This document shows, in pieces, positions 42,566 through 52,973 of a stretch of 64,000 nt of DNA (its first letter is position 1; every line of letters starts with the position of its first letter). The DNA comes from Hyphomicrobium_A sp963745205 (GTDB lineage Bacteria; Pseudomonadota; Alphaproteobacteria; Rhizobiales; Hyphomicrobiaceae): positions 1 through 64,000 of the forward strand of contig CAVUWX010000017.1 of assembly GCA_963745205.1 (NCBI GenBank), written 5' to 3'. The notes beneath the pieces were generated by a model. The model was not told where the DNA came from, did not search any database, and saw only the letters and a program-made list of their open reading frames with translations. The position numbers and the translations under genes are program-made.

Positions 42566-42586
42566 CCCGCACCCGCCGGGTGCGGG
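42566..42586. repeat. Perfect inverted repeat upstream of rpsO
   Basis: CCCGCACCC (42566-42574), loop GCC, GGGTGCGGG (42578-42586). No T tract on either strand, so it is not a plain terminator. Confidence 0.8.
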
Positions 42587-42689
42587 CGTTCCGGGGCTGA
42601 TGTTCTCACTTTGTGCTTGTTGGGGCTGGGTACTGTCTCAGTTTGAATATTTGAACGTTTGATCACGCTTCGTCTGGAATGCGGTTGTG

Positions 42690-43071
42690 GGTGCTGCCCT
42701 AAGTCAGCCTCAAGTGTCCTAAGTTGGCGGATGGGTGTCCTAATCCGAAAGTGGGCGGTTAGCTTACACTTTCGCGCCATCGACCCGAGGGCGGCGAAGG
42801 CCTCATAGTGACCGTGGCCCGGAGCCCAGGGCGGTGAGGCGAGGGTTTCAGCTCACCGCCCAAGACCCAGGGGCAATCCGCCTGTGGCGCAAGCGGCGCG
42901 TCCCCCGTTGGGGTTAGGTGCAGGAATCGGACCACGCTTCACCCTTAACCATACGAGTTAATCTGGAGAGGCTGTCTAATTAGCTGACCGCCCGGCGCTA
43001 CCACAAACCAAGCTGTTGGCCGAGGTCGTTGGTGCTGTCCGAACTAGGCCGCAAGTGTCCTAAGTTGGCCG
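42690..43071. repeat. Pair of imperfect 41-bp direct repeats
   Basis: Copies at 42690-42730 and 43031-43071 agree at 34 of 41 positions by my count, and share the run CAAGTGTCCTAAGTTGGC exactly. Another GTGTCCTAA occurs 15 bases after the first shared core. They resemble ends or internal fragments of a decayed insertion element. Confidence 0.7.
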
Positions 43072-43183
43072 TGACCGCCGCCCACGGGCCGCCTGCGCAC
43101 ATGGCGGTCCTGCCAAGCACATCTTGTCCACAATCCCCAGATATCGTTAGCTAAGTCTCGTATCGCGTACGGAGTGCGTTTCT

Positions 43184-43429
43184 ATGGCCAGCGTATCGGC
43201 ACTCGACACCGCACAGTGGAAAAGACCTCACGCGAGACTATTGGCTCGCCTGGCCGCGTATTCGGCGTGGAGCCAGATAAGAACTCCCATCGTTATCCTG
43301 ACGCTGGCGGTCCTGAGCTTGGTCACCTCGCAAGGCATCGTGGTCTTCTGGAAGCATTACGTCGGCGACAATTGTGCGCAGAACGGCTGCGCGGCCGCGA
43401 CTGAATTGAGGCATCCTCCCAGACATTGA
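43184..43429 (+). CDS. Small single-span membrane protein, hypothetical
   Basis: 81 residues. The ATG at 43184 has CGGAG nine bases upstream, and a good terminator follows 23 bases after the stop, which supports a real transcript. One hydrophobic helix IVILTLAVLSLVTSQGIVVF (residues 36-55) is followed by a short tail with two Cys (DNCAQNGCAAA). The N-terminus is basic (RPHARLLARLAAYSAW). No family recognised. It sits inside the scar between rpsO and truB and runs opposite to both. Confidence 0.5.
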   Translation: MASVSALDTAQWKRPHARLLARLAAYSAWSQIRTPIVILTLAVLSLVTSQGIVVFWKHYVGDNCAQNGCAAATELRHPPRH

Positions 43430-43452
43430 CCGCGCTTGGCGCCTGACTAGAC

Positions 43453-43486
43453 AGCCCCGGTCACAAGCCGGGGCTCATTGTTTTTT
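43453..43486 (+). terminator. Intrinsic terminator of the small membrane-protein gene
   Basis: AGCCCCGG (43453-43460), loop TCACAAG, CCGGGGCT (43468-43475), then CATTGTTTTTT. Eight perfect pairs with a T tract on the plus strand. Confidence 0.85.
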
Positions 43487-43499
43487 CGGAGTGGTTCTC

Positions 43500-43670
43500 T
43501 CAAGTCGCAGCGGACCGCTTCTTGTACGCCTTAGGCCGTCCCGGCTTCGGCGCGACTTCATCCATCATGCCGACGAACTTTTCGACGCTCCACACGCGAT
43601 CCGTAAGTCCTGCCGCCATCGCGGGTGTGACGCGAAGCGTCTGGTGGATGCGCGTCCAGTTGTAGAACAG
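43500..43670 (-). mobile_element. Transposase C-terminal remnant (IS1-like DDE type)
   Basis: The minus-strand frame gives 56 residues, LFYNWTRIHQTLRVTPAMAA then GLTDRVWSVEKFVGMMDEVA and a basic PKPGRPKAYKKR tail, the C-terminal end of a DDE transposase common in alphaproteobacteria. I recall such ends annotated as IS1 family, but the family is uncertain. All upstream transposase sequence is missing: the remnant begins eight bases from the truB stop, so the deletion or insertion joint lies at the 3' end of truB. Confidence 0.75.
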
Positions 43671-43677
43671 CGGTCGC

Positions 43678-44595
43678 CTACCCGAAATTGAACACCCGCG
43701 TCGGACGGAAGGCCCCTTTTTCCAGCTCGCCCAACGCCAGAATGCGGCCCTTGAAGTGCGCCCACGCAGCCCCTGCCAACACCGGTGCGTCGCGTCCGCG
43801 CACCAGCACTGCCTGGCCGCGCGCGAGGCTTGCCGCGTCGTTGGGGCCGACACTCAAGCCCGGCAAGTCGTCGAGCGCCGCTTCGACCGGCATAAGGAGC
43901 GCGAGCAGCGCGTCCGGACCGGCCTGCGCCGCGGCCTGCAACTCTTCCAGGGTCACCGAAGCCATCTCGTCGAACGAACCGACGCGCGTGCGCCTCAATG
44001 CGATGACGTGCCCGAAGCAGGAAAGCGCGCGGCCCATGTCGCGCGCCAACGCCCGCACGTAGGTGCCCTTGCCGCAGCGCGACTCCAGCACGGCGGTCGC
44101 CGCATCGGGCATATCGACGAGGGTCAAGTCCTCGATCAGCACCTCGCGCGGCTCGAGCACGACCTCCTCGCCGCCGCGTGCGAGATCGTAGGCTCTGGCG
44201 CCGTCGACCTTTATCGCGGAAAACTGCGGCGGGACCTGCAGAATCTCGCCGGTAAAGCGTGGCAGCAATGCCTCGATGGTATCGCGAGTGGGGAGTGAGT
44301 CCGAGGTGCGCACGACAACGCCCTCGGCGTCGTCGGTGTCGGTTTCGGCGCCGAAGCGAACGGTGAAGCGATAGGCCTTCTCCCCGTCGACGGCGAACGG
44401 CACGGTCTTCGTCGCCTCGCCGAGCGCGATGGGCAGAATGCCTGTCGCCAGCGGGTCGAGCGTGCCGGCGTGGCCCGCCTTCTGCGCGTCGAAGATGCGC
44501 TTTATGGCACTCACGGCCCGCGTCGAGGTCATGCCGGCCGGCTTGTCGAGCACGACCCAGCCGTGCACCGGCTTTCCCTTCTTGGCGCGCGCCAT
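43678..44595 (-). CDS. truB: tRNA pseudouridine(55) synthase
   Basis: Makes pseudouridine 55 in the T loop of tRNAs. 305 residues. Catalytic D47 in GHAGTLDPLATGILP; KAYRFTVRFGAETDTDDAEG and PPQFSAIKVDGARAYDLAR are TruB motifs, and RCGKGTYVRALARDMG is motif III. C-terminal PUA-like tail ends TRVFNFG. It follows rbfA by ten bases. The usual next gene rpsO is displaced by about 1.3 kb of scar. Confidence 0.96.
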   Translation of the reverse strand: MARAKKGKPVHGWVVLDKPAGMTSTRAVSAIKRIFDAQKAGHAGTLDPLATGILPIALGEATKTVPFAVDGEKAYRFTVRFGAETDTDDAEGVVVRTSDSLPTRDTIEALLPRFTGEILQVPPQFSAIKVDGARAYDLARGGEEVVLEPREVLIEDLTLVDMPDAATAVLESRCGKGTYVRALARDMGRALSCFGHVIALRRTRVGSFDEMASVTLEELQAAAQAGPDALLALLMPVEAALDDLPGLSVGPNDAASLARGQAVLVRGRDAPVLAGAAWAHFKGRILALGELEKGAFRPTRVFNFG

Positions 44596-44605
44596 GTCAA
44601 AGCCC

Positions 44606-45001
44606 CTAGTCCCCGTCCACGTCCTGGCGGACCTTGGGGCTCGCCAGCAGTGCCTCGATACGGCTCGCCTCGGCGAACGTATCGTCGCTGCGGAAGCGGA
44701 TGTCGGGCGCGAATTTCAAGTTCACCGCCTGCGCGATCTCTGCACGGATATAGCGCTTGTTCCGCGTGAGGGCTTCGAGCACGGCCTCAGTGTCGCTGCC
44801 GCCCAGCGGGATCACGTAGGCAGTCGCTAGCTTGAGGTCGTGCGACAGCCGCACCTCGGGGATCGTGATCACGTGCGCGGCCAGCACATCGTCGTGGATC
44901 TCGCCACGCGCCAGCATCTCGGCGAGCTTATGGCGGATCAGCTCGCCGATGCGCAGCTGCCGTTGCGAAGGGGGGCTCGAATTACGGGATTTCTTTCTCA
45001 T
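44606..45001 (-). CDS. rbfA: Ribosome-binding factor A
   Basis: Needed for late 16S rRNA 5' end maturation. 131 residues from the ATG at 45001 (GGAG five bases upstream; the open frame continues to 45040). KH-like fold: RQLRIGELIRHKLAEMLARG, ITIPEVRLSHDLKLATAYVIPL and KRYIRAEIAQAVNLKFAPDIRF are characteristic. Sits between infB and truB as expected. Confidence 0.95.
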   Translation of the reverse strand: MRKKSRNSSPPSQRQLRIGELIRHKLAEMLARGEIHDDVLAAHVITIPEVRLSHDLKLATAYVIPLGGSDTEAVLEALTRNKRYIRAEIAQAVNLKFAPDIRFRSDDTFAEASRIEALLASPKVRQDVDGD

Positions 45002-45092
45002 TGTCGCTCCGCTGCGGGCTTGGACCGCAAACGGCCTCAAAAGAAAGAGGGTCGGCGCAACCGCCGGCCCCCGATCGTTGAAACGTTAAGCC

Positions 45093-47739
<2,647 letters not shown>

Positions 47740-47783
47740 GCTAGTCCTGTAAAACTCCAAAAATTCCACGCACGAAGCCGTGC

Positions 47784-48431
47784 TCAGCTTGCGCCGAAGC
47801 CCGACCGGTAGCGCCGCAAGCGCTCGGCCTCCCGAAGAAACCGTTGTGTGGCTCCGCCCTGTTTGAGGGCAGCATGTACCACATTTGACCGGCCGATGGC
47901 CAAGCTCAATTGCTCGATGGTGAGCCAATCAACAACGGGGGCGGCTTTGCCACTATCCCGTTGAACGGCCGCAAATTTGCGGTCGAGCTTGCGCTTGCCA
48001 TCCTCGGCCGCATCGGCACCCTGCAGGAGCGCCACGGCACGCCCGCCGCTTAGCAGCGCCTCGACCTTTTCAAAGCCGGTTGTAACGAGACCCGCCTTGT
48101 TGGCAAGAGACAGTGCCCCGAGCGCACGCTTAACAAATAATGCCTCCACGGCCTGCGGCAAGTCCGGCGCGACCGTGACGGCGCGTTTCAGACTCTTGGC
48201 GAACGCTCTTGCCTCCGCTGCGGCGGCGACGCTCGCCCTGTCGGCCGTCACCCATACGCCACGGCCGGGGAGCTTGCGCGAAAGGTCGGGGACGAGCCTG
48301 CCTTCGGGATCAGCTACGAAGCGCAGGAGGTCAGCGGGATCGCGCTCGACGCGCGTGAGGATGCAGCGCCGCAAGGGGCCTGCCGCCTCGGCGTCGTCGT
48401 CGCGTTCCTGCTGCTGACCTTCAGCGCCCAA
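47784..48431 (-). CDS. YlxR/RnpM RNA-binding protein with L7Ae-like domain
   Basis: 215 residues. TTG start with GGGAG six bases upstream. N-terminal YlxR (DUF448) domain with RRCILTRVERDPADLLRFV and LPGRGVWVTADRA (residues 21-70), then an L7Ae-like domain (LFVKRALGALSLANKAGLVTTGFEKVEALL) typical of the alphaproteobacterial two-domain form. Located between nusA and infB, the fixed position of this gene. In Bacillus the single-domain RnpM modulates RNase P; that role is untested here. Confidence 0.9.
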   Translation of the reverse strand: MGAEGQQQERDDDAEAAGPLRRCILTRVERDPADLLRFVADPEGRLVPDLSRKLPGRGVWVTADRASVAAAAEARAFAKSLKRAVTVAPDLPQAVEALFVKRALGALSLANKAGLVTTGFEKVEALLSGGRAVALLQGADAAEDGKRKLDRKFAAVQRDSGKAAPVVDWLTIEQLSLAIGRSNVVHAALKQGGATQRFLREAERLRRYRSGFGAS

Positions 48432-48463
48432 TCCGTTCTCCCGCGCTCGCGCAACATTTCCGG

Positions 48464-50125
48464 CTAACCTTGGGTCGCCGCGTCTTTGGCGCCGTCACCG
48501 TCACCTTCGCCTTCGCCCTGCGCCACTTCGGCGCTCGCTTCCGCCGCGGGCAGCAGATCCTCGGGCTTGATCCACCCGGCAAGCACGCGCGCAGAGAGGA
48601 TCATGTCCTCGGCCTCCTTGCGGCCGATATCGAAGCCGTCGAGCACGCCCTTGTGGCGCACGGGCTCGGCGTCCTTCTCCTTCTTGCGCTCCGTCCACCC
48701 GGTGAGGTCGTCGGTGGCACAATCGGCCAGATCCTCGAGCGTTTTTACTCCGTTCTCGCCGAACGCGACCATCATCGCGCTGGTCACGCCCTGCACCTTG
48801 GCGAGATCGTCGGCGACGCCGAGCTCGCGCCGCTTGGCGTCGCGGTCGGCTTCCTGCTTTTCGAGGTATTCGCGGGCTCGGGATTGGATTTCATTCGCCG
48901 TATGCTCGTCGAAGCCCTCGATGTGCGCGATCTCGGAGAGATCGACGAATGCGACCTCCTCGATCGAGGCGAATCCTTCGGTGACGAGAAGCTGGGCGAT
49001 GACCTCGTCCACATCGAGCGCTTCCATGAGCATCTGGGAGCGCTCGGCGAATTCCTTCTGGCGCCGCTCGGACTCCTCCTGCTCGGTGAGAATGTCGATG
49101 TCCCAACCAGTGAGCTGAGAGGCAAGCCGCACATTCTGCCCGCGTCGGCCGATGGCGAGCGAAAGCTGGCTTTCGGGCACGACCACCTCGATGCGGTTGG
49201 TGTCCTCGTCGAGCACGACTTTCGTCACCTCGGCGGGGGCAAGAGCGTTGACGATGAAGCTCGCCGCGTCGGGGTTCCACTGGATGATGTCGACTTTCTC
49301 GCCCTGCAGCTCGTTGACGACGGCCTGCACGCGCGAGCCGCGCATGCCGACGCACGCGCCGACGGGATCGATGGAGGAATCCTTCGAGATCACCGCGATC
49401 TTGGCGCGCGAGCCGGGGTCGCGAGCGACCGACTTGATTTCGACGACGCCGTCGTAGATCTCCGGCACTTCTTGGGCAAACAGCTTCGACATGAACTCGG
49501 GCCGCGCGCGGGAGAGGAAGATCTGCGGACCGCGCGGCTCGCGGCTCACGTTGTAGATGAAGGCGCGGACGCGGTCGCCGTAGCGCACATTCTCGCGCGG
49601 GATCATCTCGTCGCGACGGATGATGCCCTCTGCGCGGCCGAGATCGACAATAACGTTGCCATACTCGACGCGTTTCACCGTGCCGTTGACGATCTCGCCG
49701 ATGCGGTCCTTGTACTCACTGTAATGGCGCTCGCGCTCGGCCTCGCGCACCTTCTGCACGATGACCTGCTTGGCGTTCTGCGCGGCGACGCGGCCGAAGT
49801 CCAGGGGCGGCAACGGCTCGGCGATGAGGTCGCCGATCTTGGCCTCGGCGTTGCGGCCCTGGGCGTCCGCGAGCGTGATCTGGGTGGAATCGTTCTCCAC
49901 GTTCTCGACCACCGCCAACACGCGCGACAGCCGCGCTTCGCCCGTTTTCGGGTCGATCTCGCAGCGGATGTCGTTCTCGGCTCCGTAACGCGATTTCGCG
50001 GCCTTTTGGATCGCATCCTCCATGGCCTCGATAACAATTTTGCGGTCGATCGACTTTTCGCGCGCCACCGCTTCGGCGATCTGTAGAAGCTCCAGCCGAT
50101 TGGCGCTGATGCCGGCCATTGCCAT
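48464..50125 (-). CDS. nusA: Transcription termination/antitermination protein NusA
   Basis: Binds RNA polymerase and modulates pausing, termination and antitermination. 553 residues. N-terminal domain ISANRLELLQIAEAVAREKS; S1 domain (NGTVKRVEYGNVIVDLG); KH1 and KH2 (GACVGMRGSRVQAVVNELQGEK split, and LAIGRRGQNVRLASQLTGWDI); the alphaproteobacterial C-terminal acidic repeats follow, ending in an acidic, Gly-rich tail (AQGEGEGDGDGA). Start at 50125, five bases after the rimP stop. It may act on the terminator in its own operon leader. Confidence 0.96.
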   Translation of the reverse strand: MAMAGISANRLELLQIAEAVAREKSIDRKIVIEAMEDAIQKAAKSRYGAENDIRCEIDPKTGEARLSRVLAVVENVENDSTQITLADAQGRNAEAKIGDLIAEPLPPLDFGRVAAQNAKQVIVQKVREAERERHYSEYKDRIGEIVNGTVKRVEYGNVIVDLGRAEGIIRRDEMIPRENVRYGDRVRAFIYNVSREPRGPQIFLSRARPEFMSKLFAQEVPEIYDGVVEIKSVARDPGSRAKIAVISKDSSIDPVGACVGMRGSRVQAVVNELQGEKVDIIQWNPDAASFIVNALAPAEVTKVVLDEDTNRIEVVVPESQLSLAIGRRGQNVRLASQLTGWDIDILTEQEESERRQKEFAERSQMLMEALDVDEVIAQLLVTEGFASIEEVAFVDLSEIAHIEGFDEHTANEIQSRAREYLEKQEADRDAKRRELGVADDLAKVQGVTSAMMVAFGENGVKTLEDLADCATDDLTGWTERKKEKDAEPVRHKGVLDGFDIGRKEAEDMILSARVLAGWIKPEDLLPAAEASAEVAQGEGEGDGDGAKDAATQG

Positions 50126-50130
50126 GGGTC

Positions 50131-50742
50131 TTAGTCCTCCTCGGTGGTTCCCGGTGCGCTCATCGCGGCGCCGATCGAACCGTTGGCATTGCTGTTCTTT
50201 GCGCGGCGCAAGGCCTCGCGGATCAACTCGTCGGTCAGCACGAGCTTCGCCTCTGCGATGAGCCCCACGGGAAGCCCGATCACCTGGCGGCCGGCCTCAC
50301 CGAGATCAACCTCGATGCGGACCTCGCCGCCGTCGAAACCTTCAAGTTTGCCGCGGAAGCGCTTGCGGCCGTCGATTGGCTCCGCCAATTCGATCTTGGC
50401 CTCGTGCCCGGCCCAGTCCTCGAAGTCGGACGGCCGCACGAGGGGACGATCGATGCCGGGGGAGGAGACCTCGAGGCGGTATGCGCCGGCAATAGGGTCA
50501 TGAACGTCGAGCAAAGCCGATATTTCCCGTGAAACAGCCTCGCAATCCTCGATTGTCATGGTGCCGTCGGAGCGCTCCGCCATCACCTGCACGGTCTTGC
50601 CCTCGCGGCCCGAAATCGCCACGCGCACGAGGCGGAAGCCGCGGTCCTCGAGCGCGGGCTCGATGATCGCCGCTATCCTGGCCGGCAAGCCGGCCTCGCG
50701 AATGAACCGGTCGCGCAAGGCGCCACCGTTCCCAGCGTGCAT
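50131..50742 (-). CDS. rimP: Ribosome maturation factor RimP
   Basis: Needed for 30S assembly. 203 residues from the ATG at 50742. An upstream in-frame TTG at 50784 overlaps the leader terminator and lacks a ribosome-binding site, so it is rejected. Motifs: IAAIIEPALEDRGFRLVRVAI, RPLVRPSDFEDWAGHEAKIEL and EVSSPGIDRPL. A 35-residue tail beyond the C-terminal domain carries EALRRAKNSNANG. First gene of the rimP-nusA-ylxR-infB-rbfA-truB operon. Confidence 0.94.
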   Translation of the reverse strand: MHAGNGGALRDRFIREAGLPARIAAIIEPALEDRGFRLVRVAISGREGKTVQVMAERSDGTMTIEDCEAVSREISALLDVHDPIAGAYRLEVSSPGIDRPLVRPSDFEDWAGHEAKIELAEPIDGRKRFRGKLEGFDGGEVRIEVDLGEAGRQVIGLPVGLIAEAKLVLTDELIREALRRAKNSNANGSIGAAMSAPGTTEED

Positions 50743-50787
50743 GCTCAGTAAAGTCCGGTTGGTGGGGCCGATCCGCGGCGCCAATAC

Positions 50788-50816
50788 AAAAAGAGCGGAC
50801 CCCTAAGGGCCCACTC
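50788..50816 (-). terminator. Intrinsic terminator in the rimP-nusA leader (attenuator candidate)
   Basis: On the minus strand GAGTGGGCCC, loop TTAG and GGGTCCGCTC form a ten-pair stem (two G-U pairs), followed by TTTTTG. It lies downstream of the promoter at 50845-50873 and 45 bases before the rimP ATG. A small hairpin CTCAA/TTGAG just upstream (50814-50826) shares the GAG of the terminator's first arm, so the two may compete. It may also terminate read-through from trmB. Confidence 0.85.
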
Positions 50817-50844
50817 AATAGTTGAGATGATCATGAGCATGCCA

Positions 50845-50873
50845 TTATTACGGGATCGTGACGACGCGTGCAA
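50845..50873 (-). promoter_or_regulatory. Sigma70-type promoter of the rimP-nusA-infB operon
   Basis: On the minus strand TTGCAC (50868-50873), a 17-base spacer and TAATAA (50845-50850). It lies 16 bases after the trmB stop. Predicted start near 50838, about 95 bases upstream of rimP. The best promoter match I find in the window. Confidence 0.7.
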
Positions 50874-50888
50874 GCGAATTGTGGCGCC

Positions 50889-51581
50889 TTAGGGGCACGT
50901 GTTGCGGAAACGGAAAAAGTAGCAACTGCGCCCCTCGACGAGCGCTTTAGCCTCGTAGCGCGTCCCTGGCCAATCGGCTCCGCGCGTGCGCCAGTCTAAA
51001 GGTCCGGCGGCCTGCCAGACGAAGCGCGAATGCCCGCGCGCCGCAAGCAGGATCGTGCGAGCGTAATCGCCGATGTCGGTGGCGACACGGAGCTCCGCAC
51101 CCGGCGCCATGGCGCGGGAAAGCAGCGCAAACAGCTTACCGGAGACCAGCCGCCGCTTCACATGACGCTTCTTGGGCCAGGGGTCTGGAAAGAGAATGAA
51201 CACCCGCTGCAGCGAAGCCTCTGGCAGCCAGCGCAAGACGTCGCGCGCGTCCTCGACGGCGAGCCGCACGTTGGCGAGACCGGTCTCCTCGATGCTGGCG
51301 AGCGCCTTCACAACTCCGTCCTCGAACACCTCGCAGCCGATGAGACCGACATTCGGGTTCTGACCGGCTTGCCAGACCAGATGTTCGGCGCCGCCGAAGC
51401 CGATCTCGAGCCAGACCTCTGAGACGGGCCGCGCAAACAGCGCCGCCGCCGAGGGCCGACATGGGCTCGAAAGGTCAAGGCGTACGCGCGGGAGCACCTG
51501 CTCGAGCAGCGAGGCCTGATGGGCGCTCAAGCGGCGCCCGCGCCGGCGACCGAACGAGCGCAGCTCGCGCGGGTGCGCCAT
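50889..51581 (-). CDS. trmB: tRNA (guanine-N7)-methyltransferase
   Basis: Forms m7G46 in tRNA with SAM. 230 residues from the ATG at 51581. Signature LRSFGRRRGRRLS, SAM motif VWLEIGFGGAEHLVWQA, FEDGVVKALASI, DARDVLRWLP and the TrmB-specific FPDPWPKKRHVKRRL, all present. It begins 23 bases after metK and is the last gene of the xre-metK-trmB run before the leader of the rimP operon. Confidence 0.94.
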   Translation of the reverse strand: MAHPRELRSFGRRRGRRLSAHQASLLEQVLPRVRLDLSSPCRPSAAALFARPVSEVWLEIGFGGAEHLVWQAGQNPNVGLIGCEVFEDGVVKALASIEETGLANVRLAVEDARDVLRWLPEASLQRVFILFPDPWPKKRHVKRRLVSGKLFALLSRAMAPGAELRVATDIGDYARTILLAARGHSRFVWQAAGPLDWRTRGADWPGTRYEAKALVEGRSCYFFRFRNTCP

Positions 51582-51603
51582 TTCGGCGAAAGAGGTGCCG
51601 TCC

Positions 51604-52812
51604 TTAGCCGACTGCCTTGGCGATTGCGGGGGCAAGGTCAGTCTTCTCCCACGAGAACCCACCCTCATTATCCGGCGGGCGGCCGAAGTGGCCGTAGGCG
51701 GAGGTGCGCGCATAGATCGGCTTGTTGAGATCGAGATGCTTGCGGATGCCACGCGGCGACAGGTCCATGACCTCGCCCAGCGCCGTCTCGAGCTTGCCCT
51801 CTTCGACCTTGCCGGTGCCGTGCGTGTCGACATAGATCGACAGGGGTTTGGCGACGCCGATGGCGTACGCCACCTGAATGGTGCAGCGGTCGGCGAGGCC
51901 CGCGGCGACCACGTTCTTCGCGAGGTAGCGCGCGGCATAAGCGGCAGAGCGGTCGACTTTGGTCGGGTCCTTGCCGGAGAAGGCGCCGCCACCGTGCGGG
52001 GCCGCGCCGCCATAAGTGTCGACGATAATCTTGCGGCCGGTGAGGCCGCAATCGCCATCGGGGCCGCCGATGAAGAACTTGCCTGTCGGGTTGACGTGCC
52101 AGATCGTGTCCTTGCCGATCCAGCCGCCGGGCAGCGCCCTGCGCACATAGGGCTCTATGATGTCGCGGATCTTGGTCGAGGACAGATCCTCCACGACATG
52201 CTGGTGCGAGACGACGATCTGGGTGACGCCGACCGGCTTGCCGTTCTCGTAGCGCACGGTCACTTGGCTTTTCGAGTCGGGGCCGAGCAGAGCCGCACCG
52301 TCTTCCTTCTTGTGCCGGGCGATGGCGAGGTCGTGCAGGATATTGTGCGCGTAATAGATCGGTGCCGGCATGAGCTCCGGCGTCTCGGTGCAGGCGTAGC
52401 CGAACATGATGCCCTGATCGCCCGCACCCTCTTCCTTGTTGGCGCCGGGCTGCAGCGCGTCGACACCTTGCGCGATGTCGGCCGACTGCGGATGCAGCAG
52501 GACCTCGATATGGCACTTGTCCCAGTGGAAGCCAGCCTGCTCGTAGCCGATGTCGCGGATGGCCATGCGCGCAACGTGCGAAATCCAATCCTTGGTCACG
52601 GTCTCAGGACCGCGCGTCTCGCCAGCGATCACTACGCGATTGGTGGTGGCGAGCGTCTCGCACGCGGCGCGGATCGCCCATGGGTCGATGCCGGCCTTCG
52701 GCCCCTCGCGATAAAAAAGGTCGACGATCTCATCGGAGATGCGATCGCACACCTTGTCTGGGTGGCCTTCGGAGACCGACTCGCTGGTGAAGAGATAGGA
52801 TTTGCGCGCCAC
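51604..52812 (-). CDS. metK: S-adenosylmethionine synthetase
   Basis: Makes SAM from methionine and ATP. 402 residues. FTSESVSEGHPDKVCDRISD at the N-terminus supplies the ATP/methionine-binding His, GAGDQGIMFGYACTETPEL the hexapeptide loop, and GGGAFSGKDPTKVDRSAAY the P-loop-like motif. GKFFIGGPDGDCGLTGRK is the remaining MetK motif. The 161 bases upstream, after xre, contain no riboswitch that I can recognise. Followed by trmB, a SAM user. Confidence 0.97.
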   Translation of the reverse strand: MARKSYLFTSESVSEGHPDKVCDRISDEIVDLFYREGPKAGIDPWAIRAACETLATTNRVVIAGETRGPETVTKDWISHVARMAIRDIGYEQAGFHWDKCHIEVLLHPQSADIAQGVDALQPGANKEEGAGDQGIMFGYACTETPELMPAPIYYAHNILHDLAIARHKKEDGAALLGPDSKSQVTVRYENGKPVGVTQIVVSHQHVVEDLSSTKIRDIIEPYVRRALPGGWIGKDTIWHVNPTGKFFIGGPDGDCGLTGRKIIVDTYGGAAPHGGGAFSGKDPTKVDRSAAYAARYLAKNVVAAGLADRCTIQVAYAIGVAKPLSIYVDTHGTGKVEEGKLETALGEVMDLSPRGIRKHLDLNKPIYARTSAYGHFGRPPDNEGGFSWEKTDLAPAIAKAVG

Positions 52813-52973
52813 CCAGGCCCCCGTACTCTTTCGCTATTGCGGAAAATCGCCGGGGTTGTCTCAAGCTTTGGGAACGGGGTCAAGACCGTCGCGGCGAACG
52901 AGGCACAACCGGCGCTGTTCCCGCGCGCCGGAAAAACCGCAGCATCTAAAGGGGCCTATGTCCGCGTCGGCCG

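Larger units (their letters stand above)
42414..43183. other. Gene-poor region between rpsO and a small plus-strand gene
   Basis: 770 bases. Contains a 9-bp perfect inverted repeat (42566-42586), a 41-base imperfect direct repeat (copies at 42690 and 43031), and a 10-bp inverted repeat GGGCGGTGAG/CTCACCGCCC (42829-42861). The rpsO promoter must lie in the first 150 bases; a TATAAG near 42520 is a weak candidate. Otherwise no coding signal is seen, suggesting remnants of mobile DNA. Confidence 0.6.

Noticed and set aside
47740..47928. Longer infB start upstream of 47739
   Set aside because: The frame is open but overlaps the end of the ylxR gene; the ATG at 47739 gives the usual start of alphaproteobacterial IF2.
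50743..50784. Upstream TTG as the rimP start
   Set aside because: It lies at the T tract of the leader terminator without a ribosome-binding site; the ATG at 50742 fits RimP homologues better.
52813..52973. Possible SAM-sensing riboswitch before metK
   Set aside because: The 161-base spacer shows no layout of SAM-I, SAM-II or SAM/SAH riboswitches that I can trace by eye; a covariance-model scan (Infernal with Rfam) would decide.
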